Assembly (NCBI GenBank): GCA_963693305.1
Contig: OY855904.1
Span: 19,585,496 to 19,649,495 of the forward strand
Reading direction: 5' to 3'
Source of the DNA: Meandrina meandrites
Lineage: Eukaryota > Cnidaria > Anthozoa > Scleractinia > Meandrinidae
Length of the DNA: 64,000 nt
The first letter of the stretch is position 1. Each line of letters begins with the position of its first letter. Under the pieces are notes generated by a model. The model made no database searches. It was not told the origin of the DNA and was given only the letters and a program-made list of their open reading frames with translations. Below are positions 45,803 through 57,965 of the stretch, piece after piece. The position numbers and the translations under genes are program-made.

Positions 45803-45950
45803 GATACCGGTGCGATGCTCGGTGCGATGCATCGCACTGGTATCGCGGAGGTCACGGGTTCGAATCCCGATGAAGCCCTGATTTTTTTCAGGCTTCTTTA
45901 TTCCAATTGCTTAAATTGGAAATTCACTGCGAAGATCACATATCACCTTC
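45401..45950. mobile_element. Compound tRNA-derived SINE insertion with 12-bp target duplication
   Basis: Three copies of a tRNA-headed unit lie here: two direct (period 249 bp, tRNA parts at 45521 and 45770) and one inverted (tRNA part near 45828-45877). They meet at the 16-bp palindrome gtgcgatgcatcgcac (45822-45837). The non-tRNA part carries cctgaaaaaaatcaggg and a fold-back ccaatttaagcaattgg. The whole block is flanked by ttatcttgtatt at 45389-45400 and 45951-45962. I remember the 'tRNA + atttttttcaggcttc' unit as an abundant SINE in corals. Confidence 0.8.
45521..45592 (-). tRNA. tRNA-like sequence, anticodon position GGT, likely SINE head
   Basis: The 72-nt minus-strand sequence folds as a cloverleaf: perfect 7-bp acceptor stem (GGCTTCA/TGAAGCC), D arm GCTCAGTTGGTAGAGC, and T arm ACGGGTTCGAATCCCGT. 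The anticodon loop reads CCGGTAT, putting GGT (Thr) at 34-36. However, position 33 is C rather than the near-invariant U, and pair 31-39 is A-C. Internal A and B boxes are intact. No CCA is encoded. Because it is repeated with shared flanks, I take it as the polymerase III head of a SINE, not a working tRNA. Confidence 0.55.
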
Positions 45951-46249
45951 TTATCTTGTATTATTACACAAAGCTAACAACAGAGTTTTGTTTAGGCTGC
46001 ATGCATCCAGACACGCAAACCGGGATCAAGCATATAAGGCGAGCACACAAGGGGAAGAAATGAATTAATGAAATTATATTCCCTTCACAATGCTGGATCT
46101 TTTGACTTACACAAGACTGATTGTGTTAAAGATGTAGCATAACATTCATAATGTTTAATATTTTTTAAGGAATTTTTTATGCCCATGATAATAAGAAGTA
46201 TGGTTAATTATGCTACTGCATTGGTTTATTATAATTTTCAAAAATGGTT

Positions 46250-47700
46250 TTAACCATTGTATTTATAGCCAATGACAGTGTACTGTATGTAATAATTATT
46301 GCTTAAATCACTGTGCCAAAGTTGCACATTTTTATTTGTCAGTATCAACTTTTCACTCATTTTAAAATAATTATCTCGAGTCTTTGAATCATCTCTCTGT
46401 ATAAATGGTGATATACAAGATATGGACTCAGTCACACTCAGGGCAAATGTGCAGATCTGCAGATCATGTGCCAGTTTTCCTTTATCTAAAATACTTCAGA
46501 ATCTAAAACAAAAAAAGTATCTCCACTTTGCAGTAGAGAATTGGATATAAACACTTTGTTGTTAAAGTTATACTGTATAATGGAATAAATATTTGCAGTA
46601 GACCAAAGTGGCACAACTTACACTGAAAAACAATTGGTGAAATGTAAAATTGTTTTATGTACCTGTTAACTGCTGTAAAATTGAAAAGCTGTTTGTTTGA
46701 AAATGCATCAGAAATTCAGTGAGAGGTACATATTCATGAAGAGGCTTTTTACAGTGCCGTAGCAAGGGGAGGGGCCGGGGGGCCCCGTGTCCCCCCCAGT
46801 TTCTTTCCCAAAAAGTAAAAATAGACCTGTATAAAATGTTGAAAATAAAAGTCTATCTCCCGAGAGGTTTGAAACAACAACATTTGTACTTCTTTTCATT
46901 TTTTAACGTATGTAGGGTGATGCACAACAATATTAAACAGCCAAAAACTAAAACAAACCAGAAATCGTGACAACAATGTGAAAAAATGTCTCAAATGTCT
47001 AGTTGTGTCTAGACATCTAAACGCCTCATTTTCTCCTCATTCTCGGATTTCTGTCTGTTTATTCTTTCTTGTTGCATTGGTTTACTGACACAGTGTAGGA
47101 AGTAAATAATTCGCGATATGCATAAATCACAAATAGCTCTTGGAGAATGCTGGAAATAGCATTTTCCAGCCTCTAGATTTCAAAATTTTCTGGGAGCATG
47201 TCCCCAGACCCTCCTAGCGGCTCGCACCACCGGCACTCGCATGCCCCCCACTTATTTTACCCTTGCTATGGCACTGCCTTATACAGTTGCCTATTTGAGA
47301 ATACATGTACATACATATGAATACATCAATTTGCAGTAATTTGGCAATAATTAGAAAAAAACCCACTTAGACTACATTGTAACAATCAACCAATCAACTT
47401 TCATAACTTAAGGATTTTACAAATGGTGTATAAAACCCTTCTAATCAGAAGGAGCTTTGTATTCTTTGCTCTTTAGTTAGTGGAAAAGGTTCATTAAAAC
47501 AGATCTTCATAACTGTAGTAAGGTAGCTGTGACAAATCATCTTGAGAAGTAAATGTGAAGTTGGTTTTCTAGCTGTGTGACAATTTCTGGTAGAGTGATT
47601 CTTGCAGGGCTGAAAGTCTGTCTTGCAAGATGGGAGCTGTGTCTCTGAAAACAGGAATTGTGGGATATACATACATGTATGCATGTCAGTCATGTAGTCC
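46250..47700. repeat. Triplicated segment, copy 1 (oldest, interrupted)
   Basis: Order and words match copies 2 and 3: 'tttatagccaa...aataattattgctt...gccaaagtt', 'ccagttttcctttatctaaaat', 'gtagagaattg', 'gtagctgtgacaaatcat' and 'agtgattcttgcagggc'. It is interrupted by a hAT-like element at 46752-47276. The alignment is by eye and is strongest at 46250-46560 and 47500-47660. Confidence 0.6.
46752..47276. mobile_element. hAT-like non-autonomous element
   Basis: The ends cagtgccgtagcaaggg and cccttgctatggcactg are inverted with one mismatch. The CAGTG-CGTAGC start is typical of hAT transposons. A long C/G-rich stretch lies just inside each end. No clear 8-bp target duplication. Confidence 0.65.
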
Positions 47701-47987
47701 CCGTCTCAAAGGAAATAGGATGGGACTGGCATTTCTAAGTTTTTTTTTTTTTTAATATGTATATTTATTTAATTACCAATTTCTAAGTACTATAATATTA
47801 ATATGAGTATTAGTCTTATTCTTGATTGATGATTGTGCTCTCAAACTAATAACTTAAAGGAATAATATTGTTGCTGATGGACTTGCATTGAAGTATTAAT
47901 GTAAGATTTTAAATGTTAAGTTATTTCAAGGCACTTCTTTTATCAGTCAACATTTTTTCCAAAGCCTTCTGTCTTGATTCATTTCAG

Positions 47988-48453
47988 TGCTTCAGCCAAA
48001 GTACATTGTATAAGTTTGTTCATGGATTGGTCTTCATATCAAAAGCTTGTGAAAGAATTGGTCGCATGTCGTGAAGTCCTTACAGGTAAGAAACTACCGA
48101 TAGTGCAAGTCTAAAAAATACCACTATTTTGCAATTAGATTTAAGTTAAATTCGGCTTGTGAACTTGATTATGAGCTTTGAGCTTGTGTTTGATTCTTTG
48201 ATAGTCCTGACATTGACATAGAATTGTAATAGATGGAATGGCTTTCTAGAGTGCTGTTGATATTTATTATTATATATTTATATGCTACTTATTCAAGAGA
48301 AATCAATTACCTGACTTGTGAATTCCGCATTAAATTTTAACTGAAAGTGCTTGCAACACTCAAAATCCTTTATGATTGTATTCTTTTTTGCCTGGAATGC
48401 AACAGATTCCCCAGTCAGGCAAGGGTTGTCCAATACACCCAAAGACTCAGGAA
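47988..48453 (+). CDS. Two candidate exons of an unidentified gene
   Basis: 47988-48085 (acceptor ttgattcatttcag, donor ACAG|GTAAGA) and 48406-48453 (acceptor gaatgcaacag, donor GAA|GTGAGT) are joined in phase 1. They read ASAKVHCISLFMDWSSYQKL, VKELVACREVLT, then DSPVRQGLSNTPKDSG. Good splice signals and continuous frame are the only support. No start, no end and no known domain were found. They follow the promoter-like block of segment copy 1. Confidence 0.3.
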
Positions 48454-48539
48454 GTGAGTTGATTTAACTAGGGCACTTGACAGAGCAACTCCCCAGAAGT
48501 CAATTCGTGAAAATTCAAGGTGCATTTGGGATGACTCAT

Positions 48540-49080
48540 TTCCAGTTGAAGTTGACCTGTTCTCATTCCGGAAGTCCATTTGTGGGACACTTTAAGAAAA
48601 CATACAGCTGGTCAACTAAGGGTGCGTTGAAAATGTTGTTGAATGGACTTGAATCAATCAATCGCTCACTATGACTTGATGTGTACCCATCATTCAAGAA
48701 GCTGATTTGTGTGACACTAAGAAAACATACAGCAACTTGGTCAACAGGGAGGGTTGAAAAAGTTGTCGCATTGACAAAACTCATGCCACATCATTATCAT
48801 TATTATTGTCTTGCTTGATGTTGACCCATAATTCCAGAAGTTGAATGGCGCAGCACTTAGAAAACACACAGCAACTTGGTCAACAGGGAGGGTTGGAAAA
48901 GTTGTCGAAATGACTAGAATTAATCAAATTGACATGACTTGTCTGCCTTCATTCCTGAAGTCAATCTGCAGGACACTTAAAAATCATGCGGCAACTTGGT
49001 CAACAGGGAGGATTGAATATGTTGTCGAAACGACTTGAATCAATGGAATTAGAACTACTCATCTGTCTTGATGTCAACCT
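48540..49080. repeat. Tandem repeat of about 120-136 bp, four copies
   Basis: The word caacttggtcaacagggagg or a variant occurs near 48604, 48732, 48869 and 48990, each preceded by 'gacactta.gaaaacatacag' and followed by 'ttga.aa.gttgtcg'. A Thr-Trp-Ser-Thr-Gly-Arg peptide is shared in one frame, but frames are not continuous. Confidence 0.65.
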
Positions 49081-49254
49081 GTCATATTCTGAAATAGCCG
49101 TGTTAATATAGTGAGCCCCCTTTTTATTAAGCCCACCCTCAAAAGGCCTTGAGTAGAGGATACTACATGGCTGTACAGAGAAACCAAATTTCTCTTTGAG
49201 TGTTGAGTGAGCACAGCAAACGAGTGACCATGTAAATTTGGTGCTGTACAGAGT

Positions 49255-49362
49255 GTTAGGAAATTGATAAAAACACTATCCCACCATTATCCACACGTGT
49301 TTGATATTATTTTTTGTTATCCACACATGTGCCAGTGTGATATCATTTTTATCAAATTGCTG
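49255..49362. repeat. Fold-back element of about 105 bp
   Basis: aaattgataaaaacactatc and gatatcatttttatcaaatt are inverted, with cacacgtgt and cacacatgtg words between. Probably a MITE. Confidence 0.55.
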
Positions 49363-49373
49363 TCCACTGGGTA

Positions 49374-50124
49374 TACCACTTTATTACATCCATTTTAAAT
49401 CACTGGTTGATTCTGACCTTGCAATCTGATTGGCTCTCAGCAGTGTGATTTCAGGGTTGGACATTAGCGCTCGCCCACTCGCCCAGGCGAGTGTCAAAAC
49501 TGTCGGGCAAGTACAGATCACCGATCACTCGCCCGGTGTGGCGAGTACGATTTTCAGCTTTCTACTTTCCACTTTGAAATAATTTACACTGTTTACCATT
49601 TTGAAATCTCCCACAAACCTATCGCTTTGTCGCAATTTAATTTCTGGTTCTCAAACATATAAAAATAGCTTCGCTTGGTTATCGTTAAATGATGAAGAGA
49701 CACTGTATATTTGAACTCACTTAGTGTTAAAATGTGGAGATTTCTTCCTGGGGTGTCTAAAATATCCCCTAGCAAGAAAATACCGCTTCTGATAACAGCG
49801 CGTCAACAACGGTCCGTGAATCTCGCGATGTTGATGTTCGTCAGTGTGGGCGGAGCGGGGTTTGGGGGTGGGGGAGTGTTAATGTTTTCTGCGTCTGTGT
49901 GGAGCTAGGAGACTGGGCGAGTGAAAAACTATCTAGGCGAGTGCAACTCGAAGGTCACTCGCCAAAATGGCGAGCGCTCCGAAATTTTAGTTTCCAACCC
50001 TGTGATTTATTTACGAATCGCAACAGTTTTTGCTCTCTCTTTTTCATCTACTGGATCAATATAATATTGCTATTTACTAAAATCCCAAATTAAGCAATTT
50101 CAAAATGGATGTAATAAAGTGGTA
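49374..50124. mobile_element. MITE split by a second transposon
   Basis: The 23-bp perfect inverted ends begin taccactttattacatccat (49374-49396 and 50102-50124). The element at 49452-50002 sits within it, so the host element was about 200 bp before insertion. Confidence 0.75.
49452..50002. mobile_element. 551-bp hAT-like element inserted in a MITE
   Basis: The ends CAGGGTTGG and CCAACCCTG are inverted and flanked by TGATTT (49446-49451 and 50003-50008). Just inside, gcgctcgcc and ggcgagcgc are inverted too, and 'ggcgagtg' recurs. The CAGGG end is hAT-like, but the 6-bp flank is shorter than the usual 8. Confidence 0.7.
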
Positions 50125-50259
50125 ATTGAACTTAGTGTCATGCAATTTGTCTGAAATCATAGTTGTGATTTCAAATTGAACTTGTGTTGCATGCTCATTC
50201 GATTTTGAAATCACGCGAATGATTTCAGACCAAATTGCACCCCACTCAGTTCAATTACC
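50121..50259. repeat. Fold-back element of about 140 bp
   Basis: ggtaattgaact and agttcaattacc are inverted, as are caatttgtctgaaatcat and atgatttcagaccaaattg. It abuts the right end of the element at 49374-50124. Confidence 0.6.
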
Positions 50260-50682
50260 ATTAAAAAGTTTATATGATAAAAAAATGAGCCCTGGGAACT
50301 TTAGCTTTCGCCATAGTTCTAAAATTAATGCCATTTTCAGTACTGGTCAAATGTGACATGAAACTCAGTAGATTCCTGTAGTTAATGTTTTTGAGAATAA
50401 AGCTGAGGCTAGAGACCATCTGTGTAATATATAAGATGTAATGACATTACATTATATTTTCCTAAACTATTCTATGATTTTGTTTTAGTTTGTACAGTTT
50501 GCAGCCAAATTAAAACAGAACATCTGTTGTGAAGGGCTCAACTTGAGCAGCATGTTATGAAAAAGACTTGCAGGTAAAATTAGTGGTATATTTAAGGGTC
50601 CAGCTGATTCATTTGGTCAGGAACTGTTTGTGAATTAACCCTACCATGGCTAAGTAGGAACCTTCACATGTAATAAAAAATT

Positions 50683-50955
50683 ATGCAGAAAATAGATTTT
50701 CTTTGGCCTTTGGTTGATCTGCCTGCTGAGATGACTCCTTCCACCATGCAAACAGGCCATAAAATTGTCAAAGTTTTGGAAAGTTTAAATTTATTAAAAG
50801 AAGGCAATATATTACACCCTGCTGTTTTGAGACAGCTTACACAGGATTTAAACACTGCACCCTGGACAGAGATAGATTCAAATATTACCATCATATTGCA
50901 CATGAAAAAAAAATCAAGTCATATAATTTCAGTGATTAATTTTGGTAAAAAGTAG
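50683..50955 (+). CDS. Candidate coding exon in segment copy 2, family unknown
   Basis: The frame runs from the ATG at 50683 for 90 codons and includes LWPLVDLPAEMTPSTMQTG, HKIVKVLESLNLLKEG, and ILHPAVLRQLTQDLNTAPW. An acceptor-like ttatgcag lies at its start and a GT at the end of 'ttttggt'. The equivalent stretch in copy 3 (54885-55130) is broken by indels, so only this copy could be coding. An upstream exon-like piece at 50490-50575 (KLKQNICCEGL) ends at an in-frame stop. I recognise no family. It may be a remnant gene. Confidence 0.35.
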   Translation: MQKIDFLWPLVDLPAEMTPSTMQTGHKIVKVLESLNLLKEGNILHPAVLRQLTQDLNTAPWTEIDSNITIILHMKKKSSHIISVINFGKK

Positions 50956-52635
50956 TGGTGGGTTTCACTTTTTGAATTTTAGGATCATACGTAATAATGC
51001 GAGAAAGGCCTAGATATCCTTTTGAGGACTTAGTTTTTAAAGCTGTTGGAAATCAAGTAACTTTGATGCCTCAGCTCATGGCAAACATGTGGATAAATAT
51101 ATGAAAAATTAAATAGTGGAGAATCTAGTAGTGAATTGGCAACAGTATTTAAAGAGAATATTATTTTTATTCTGTGAGTTTGCTAAGCTTTTGAATTGAT
51201 TACAGGAAGACAAAGGCCAGATTGTAAAGCTATTGTATTGGAACTTATAAATTACATGTTACAAATGCATCTGTTATTGCATCTGAAATTCAAGCGAAAG
51301 CAGTTTACATTGTCTGATGAAGTGAAAAACAAACACAAAAATGAAAAAGATCCCAGATGACCCAACCAAAACAGTATGGTTTATTATAGCTCTGTTGTTT
51401 CTTTTGTTATTGAAGTAAATTGTGATTCTGCAAAACATTTTTGCATTCTCACTGTTGGCATGGCTAAATATGGCTGAATGTGTCAAACAGGTGTATAATT
51501 CTATCAGGCCAATTGCAAATGATCTGGGAATAGTATCAGTATCTGCCACAGTTTACATTTGTATGTGCATCACATAAATACTACAGAAAAAATGACACCG
51601 GTTTTTTCAACTCTATATTACAGAACGAAGAAAAGAAACCTGCGTTTTAAAGTTCAGGCTGAAATTCTTCACTGAGACAGAGTTCACAAATCTAAACACA
51701 TGGCCACATTAACTATGTTGCATTTGAGTACATGCAGCTGAAGATTGCGTTACTTGATACTGTACTTAAATAGTGAAAATGTTCAAGAAGAAAATATTGG
51801 CTAGACGAAGGGTAGAGATTTGAACTGATTCTTATTTCTTTATCAAACTTCATGCTATTGAAATCAATAGAAACTTAAAAAAGGTGTTATTAGTATTACA
51901 CTCTTGATTTGCAACTGTAAATGTTGAAAATTTAGCATAATAATTCAAGAAGCATATGTCAATTTTTTTGTTGGAGTGTTTTTATGCCGAAATAACATTA
52001 GTTTAGTTTTTAACGATCCCATTTATAGCCAACCACATTGCATGAAATAATTATTGCTTTTAATGAGCCAAAGTTCCACCAAAGTGCATGTAACTCTTTT
52101 GAAATGAAAACGTCTTCAAATCATGTCTGTGTATCGGTGTGTGATTTAAATAATGTACACCCAGTGGTAGTGAAATGTACGGAGTACTTATCATGAACCA
52201 GTTTTTCTTTAGTCTAAAATCCGTTTAGTATACAGCATCTTCACTTTTTGTTAGAGAATTGCACTGAGCAACATTCGATAAAAAGTAAATTTGATACTTG
52301 TCAACAGTGAAATTGGCAAGAAGGCATTTGTTCGAGAACTGATGCGTCACGAATTCAGCGAGCGGAATAAAGACTTTCAAGTAAAGAATAATACAACAAT
52401 TTGAATCAGTTTGGTAAAGCGAAAACTCCCAAATGTAGGTTTTTACAAACGATGGCGTAGATAAATTGTTCAAAGAGGTATTTATACTTATAATCTAGAT
52501 CTATTCACTTTAGCGAGCGAAAACATTCGACTCAACGTCAGAACCGTAGTTTTGTAGCTGTGACAAGCCATCTTTAAAAATAAACATTAGTTTTTCACAC
52601 GACAGTTTTTGCCAATTTATTCCATAATTGGGGCT

Positions 52636-52770
52636 TCAGTGATTCTCGCGGGACGGGAAGTCAGTCTCGCGAGACGGGAGTTGTGTCTCTTAAATCAGTA
52701 CACGGAAATCGCGGGACGTAGTTCCCATCACGAGGGAAAGGGGCGAGATAAGTGACCTACTGTTTGGTGA
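52636..52770 (+). promoter_or_regulatory. CpG-dense promoter-like block with TCTCGCGAGA (copy 2)
   Basis: It holds gattctcgcgggacgggaag, then TCTCGCGAGA at 52665-52674, then aatcgcgggacg and gggcgaga: a CpG cluster in otherwise CpG-poor DNA. TCTCGCGAGA is a known metazoan promoter motif, bound in mammals by BANP when unmethylated. Downstream lies an ATG (about 52826) starting MVKKLKTRVGRRSN and a donor-like gcg|gtaagc near 52981. Confidence 0.5.
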
Positions 52771-53599
52771 TTTCAGTCTGAAAGTTTTAGTTTGTCTACA
52801 AAAATCCACAAAGGCATTTACAGCATGGTTAAAAAACTGAAAACTCGGGTCGGAAGACGCTCGAATCACATACGCTGGCTGTGTGTTATTTTGTTACGTG
52901 CTCGATCAACCAGTGCGATACAATAGGAGAGAAGTTAGGTGTATTTGGTGAAGCAGACACACAACAGTTGCCATTTAGCGGTAAGCACACATATTTTGTC
53001 TTAAATGAGCAGAAGAGCGACCTTTTTGTTGATCTGGGGTAATAAGAATAGACTCCTCGGTTAATACATAATTTTAGTCAGAACCAAAGGAAAATGAACG
53101 AGTAGAAGTCGTTGGTTTAACGAAAAATGCTTCGAAATTGCTCACTGGAAGCTCTGTTCCGGCAACCAGTACACGTCTGGTCATTTTAAGTTCTTCAGGT
53201 AACACAATTTTTGAACAAAAAACAATCCTGATAGCAATGTAACCTTCGAACAAAAATCAGATTCTCATGTCGAATAAAGCTATCTGCACCATCTGATTTA
53301 ATACAAATCAACAGAGACGCGCTTATATTTACTTTTCACGCGAAAAAGCATAGAGAAAGAGGAAGGGAGTTCTTAGCCATTCGAGGCCCGTTTTCCTTAA
53401 CTTGAAACTGTTATTGAGCGTTTAATAATTATATGTCACTATGGTATTTGTTTCTAAGAAAGAAATTGAATTCGTTTTCGTTCCAATGTTGTGCGCGTAC
53501 TAAGCATAGACTGTCGAACTGGTGTTGACACTGAGAATTTTGTACAGTTTGGCGAATTAGTGTTAAACTAGGGCCGATTTGGTTTTGTTTAGTGACGAT

Positions 53600-54640
53600 T
53601 TGTGAAAATCTCCTCGAATCGCAAGGTAAAATTAGGTCAACGAATATATCACTTTACAAATCCAGTGTCTTTTCCCAGCCGCTTAACATGGTCTTCAATT
53701 GAGAGTATTCAGTCGTTATTCAGAAATGCTAAGCGATTTCAAGAGCTATTTCGATTTGATTCCAACCTGGAAAGAAAGATAGACGACTATTTTTGTCAGA
53801 TCTTTTCTCTAAAACAGGCGTCGACTGCTCTGCATTTAGTCTATTTGTGACCGTGCCCGTGAGTCTGACCGTGAATTTTCTAAGTGTCAATAACATGGCG
53901 ATTTTATGGTATACCCAAGCTCAGAGAATTCGTAAACTACAAAACCAAAATAGCTCTTCGAATCGCTTGGCATTTCCGAATAAAGATAAAATACCCTGAA
54001 GTTGTTTGAGCAGGTCTTTCCGTCGAAATTCGAACAATTTCTGACTGCGAGTCTGGCCAATAACGTGGTGACAAAAATAGTCGTCTATCTTTCTGTGTCA
54101 AGAACGTGGTGATTTTATAGTATGCCGAAGCTAGGAAAATTTATCAACTATACAAAACCAAAGTAATTCTTTAAATCGCTTAGCATTTCTTAACAAAGAT
54201 AGAATACTCTCCAGAGGTTGAATGACTTTCCGTCGAAAATCTGTGAAAATTTCTGACTGTGAGTCTAACCATAAATTTCCTAACTCTCAAGAACATGGTG
54301 ATGTTATAGTATGCTCAGAAACTTAGAAAATGTTTCAACTTCAGGAGCAAAATAACTTTTGAAATCGCTTCACATTTCCAGACAAAGATAGAATACTCTC
54401 CAAAGGTTTGAATAAGACTTTCCGTGAAAATTTGTGAAAATGTCCGTCTTTGAGTCTAAGCATAAATTTTCTAAGTGTCAAGAACATGGCGATTTTATAG
54501 TATGCTCAGAAACTTGGAAAATTCATCAACTGCAGAGACAAATAATAATTTTTGAAACTGCTTCGCATTTCCAAACAAAGGAAGATCATTCCCTTAAGGT
54601 TGGAATAAGACATGTAATATAAAATGTAATGACATAACGT
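53600..54640. repeat. Diverged satellite, about 185-195 bp period
   Basis: The unit contains ctgactg(c/t)gagtctgacca, then gtgtcaagaacatggcgatt, then tatgctcagaaacttggaaa, then tcgcttcgcatttccaaac, then aaggttggaataagactttc. For example 'aacatgg' recurs at 54291 and 54484. Several partial units are in a row, and stops interrupt all frames. Confidence 0.8.
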
Positions 54641-54884
54641 TATATTTTCCTGGACATATTCTGTGACTTTATATAGTTTGCACAGTTTCCTGCAGCCAAA
54701 CTAAAACAAAACATCTGTTGTGAAGGTCTTGAACAGCATGTTTTGAAAAGACTTGCAAGTGAAAAAAGTGGAATTTCTTAGGGTACAAATTGTCTCATTT
54801 AGTCAGTAATTGTTTTCGAGTTAACCCTACCATGGCTAAGTAGGACCCTTCACATGTAATCAGAAATTTTGCAGAAAATAGATG

Positions 54885-55130
54885 TTTTTATAGTCGTTGG
54901 TTGATCTGCCTGCTAAGATGATCCTTTCACCATGCAAACAGGCCCTATGTCAAGGTTCTGGAAAGTTTTAATTTATTATCAACTTAAAAGGCAATAAATT
55001 CTTACACTCTGCTGTTTAAGACAGCTTACATAAGATTTAAATATTGCATCCCAGACAGAGATAGATTAAAATATTACCATCATATTGCACATGAAAAAAG
55101 TCAAGTCAAATTCAGTGATAAATTTTTGTA
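54885..55130 (+). pseudogene. Broken counterpart of the 50683 candidate exon
   Basis: The DNA matches 50670-50960 (for example gttggttgatctgcctgcta and cagacagagatagatt), but deletions and changed bases shift the frame several times. If the gene existed, this copy is dead. Confidence 0.5.
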
Positions 55131-55171
55131 AAAAGTAGTGGTCGGTTTCACTTTTTGAAATTTAAGATCAC

Positions 55172-55943
<772 letters not shown>

Positions 55944-56327
55944 TAGCAGGAAATAATGGGGGAATAATGGGCTTGCCCTTTTGAGGACTTAGTTTTACAT
56001 CTGCTGTTGGAAATCTAGTAACTGCTGGTACCTGCATAGTCATGACAAACATGTATGTGGATAATTATTTGAAAATAGTGGAGAACCTTGTAGTGAATTG
56101 GCAACAGTATTGTTATTATTCTTTCAGTTTGCTGAGCTTTTAAATTGGGTACAAAGGCCAGATTGTAAAGCTATTGTATCTTAACTTATAAATTACAGTC
56201 ATGTTACAAATGCATCTGTAATGCTCATAATAATGCAATTTGTTAAACAGCGAAATTCAAGTGAAAGCAGTTAAAATTGTCTGATGAAGTGAATCACCTT
56301 CCACAGTTAACATTTTTTATAAGGACC

Positions 56328-56700
56328 TTTTTATAAGAACAATTAGGCTGAGATTTACCAAAATTTTAAGAACGTGCTAAGAGCATACCCCAGGCTAAGA
56401 GTCGGAGAATGCCTTTATTTTGCCCATTTGTTTTAATTTCTTGTTAAATGGGCAGTATAAATAAATGCAAACCTGTGGTCTAACAGTACAATTAACTCAG
56501 TGCTTAAAAGGAAGTATCTTAACAGTAACAATGTTGTTTTTATTGCATGATACACTATGTAGAACAACTCAGTTTGTAGCCTGACTTAGACTTTTAACAT
56601 GTGACTTAAGAACATCTTGAGAACGTTTTCAGCCTGAAATCGTAAATAAAAGATAAGAACGCTCAGCATCAACCCCAAACTTAGACGTTCTTATATAACA
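56328..56700. mobile_element. Copy-3-specific fold-back insertion
   Basis: The ends tttataagaacaattagg and aacttagacgttcttata are imperfect inverted repeats. 'ttaagaacgtgctaaga' and 'taagaacgctcagc' recur inside. The sequence is absent at the matching place in copy 2 (about 51325). Confidence 0.55.
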
Positions 56701-57845
56701 AAATGAGTGTACAGCAAATAAATAGAACAGCAAAATGACGCCAGGTTTTCAACTCTATATATCAATCATTGGGCAATAATAATATTACAGAATGAAAAAA
56801 GAAACCTGCATTTTCAAGTTCAGGTTCAAGTTCTTCACTGAGACAGAGTTCACAAATCTTGAGAACACATGGCCACATGAACTATGTTGCATTTGAGTAC
56901 ATGCAGCTTAAGATTGCGTTACTTGATACTGTACTTAAATAAATAGTATATTCTTGCATAGTTAACTATGATTCTAGCAATCAGTGAAAATGTTCAAGAG
57001 GAAAACAGTGGCTAGACAAAGGGTAGAGACTTGTACTGATTCCCATTTCTTTATCAAACTTCATGTCATTGAAATCAATAGAAACTTTAAAAAGGCGTTA
57101 TTAGTATTACACTCTTGATTTACAACTGTAAATGATGAAAATTTACCATAATAATTCAAGAAGCATCTGTCAATATTTTTATTGGAGTGTTTTTATGCCG
57201 AAGTAACAGAAGTTTAGTTTTTAACGATCCCATTTAAAGCCAACCACATTGCATGAAATAATTATTGCTTTCAATAAGCCAAAGTTCCACCAAAGTGCAT
57301 GTAACTCTTTCGAAATTAAAAAGTCTTCAAATCATGTCTGCGTATCGGTGTGTAATTTAAATGATGTACACTCAGTGACAGTGAAATGTACAGGGTGCTA
57401 ATCATGAACCAGTTTTTCTTTATCTAAAATCCGTTTAGTAGACAGCATCGTTACTTTTTGATAGAGAATTGCACTGAACAACTTTCGATGAAAAGTAAAT
57501 TTGATACTTGTCAACAGTGAAATTGGCGAGAAGGCATTTGTTCGAGAACTGATGCGTCACGAATTCAGCGAGCGGAATAGAGACTTTCAAGTAGAGAATA
57601 ATACAACGATTTGAAGCAGTTTGACAGAGCGAAAACCCCTAAATGTAGGTTTTTACAAATGATGGCGTAGATAAATCATTCAAACAGGTATCTATACTTA
57701 TAATCTATATCTATTCACTTTAGCGAGCGAAATCATTCCACTGACCGTCAGAGCCGTAGTTTTGTAGCTGTGACAAGCCATCTTTAAAAATAAATATTAG
57801 TTTTTCGCACAACAATTTCTACCAATTTATTCCATAATTGACGCT

Positions 57846-57965
57846 TCAGTGATTCTCGCGGGACGGGAAGTCAGTCTCGCGAGACGGGAGTCGTGTCTCT
57901 TAAATTACACGGTAATCGCGGGACGTAGTTCCCATCTCGAGGGAAACGGGACGAGATAAGTGACC
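57846..57965 (+). promoter_or_regulatory. CpG-dense promoter-like block with TCTCGCGAGA (copy 3)
   Basis: Nearly identical to the copy 2 block, with TCTCGCGAGA at 57875-57884. The downstream ATG at about 58065 opens MVKKLKTRVRRCSN and is free of stops to a donor-like gcg|gtaagc near 58221. In the other frame the shared peptide ends GEADSQQLPFSG. A first exon is possible, but which frame is coding is undecided. Confidence 0.5.

Larger units (their letters stand above)
50430..53960. repeat. Triplicated segment, copy 2
   Basis: Collinear with 54630-59700: the tract from 'aacatctgttgtgaagg' (50519; 54708) through 'cagcgagcggaata' (52358; 57568) to 'acatggcgattttatggtat' (53892; 59622) matches throughout with clear identity. 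The copies differ by the GATA array and an insertion in copy 3, and by small indels. Confidence 0.85.

Noticed and set aside
45389..45832. 147-codon minus-strand frame containing AQLVEHRTGIAEVTGSNP
   Set aside because: This peptide is the well-known false product of translating tRNA genes; it covers the SINE tRNA heads.
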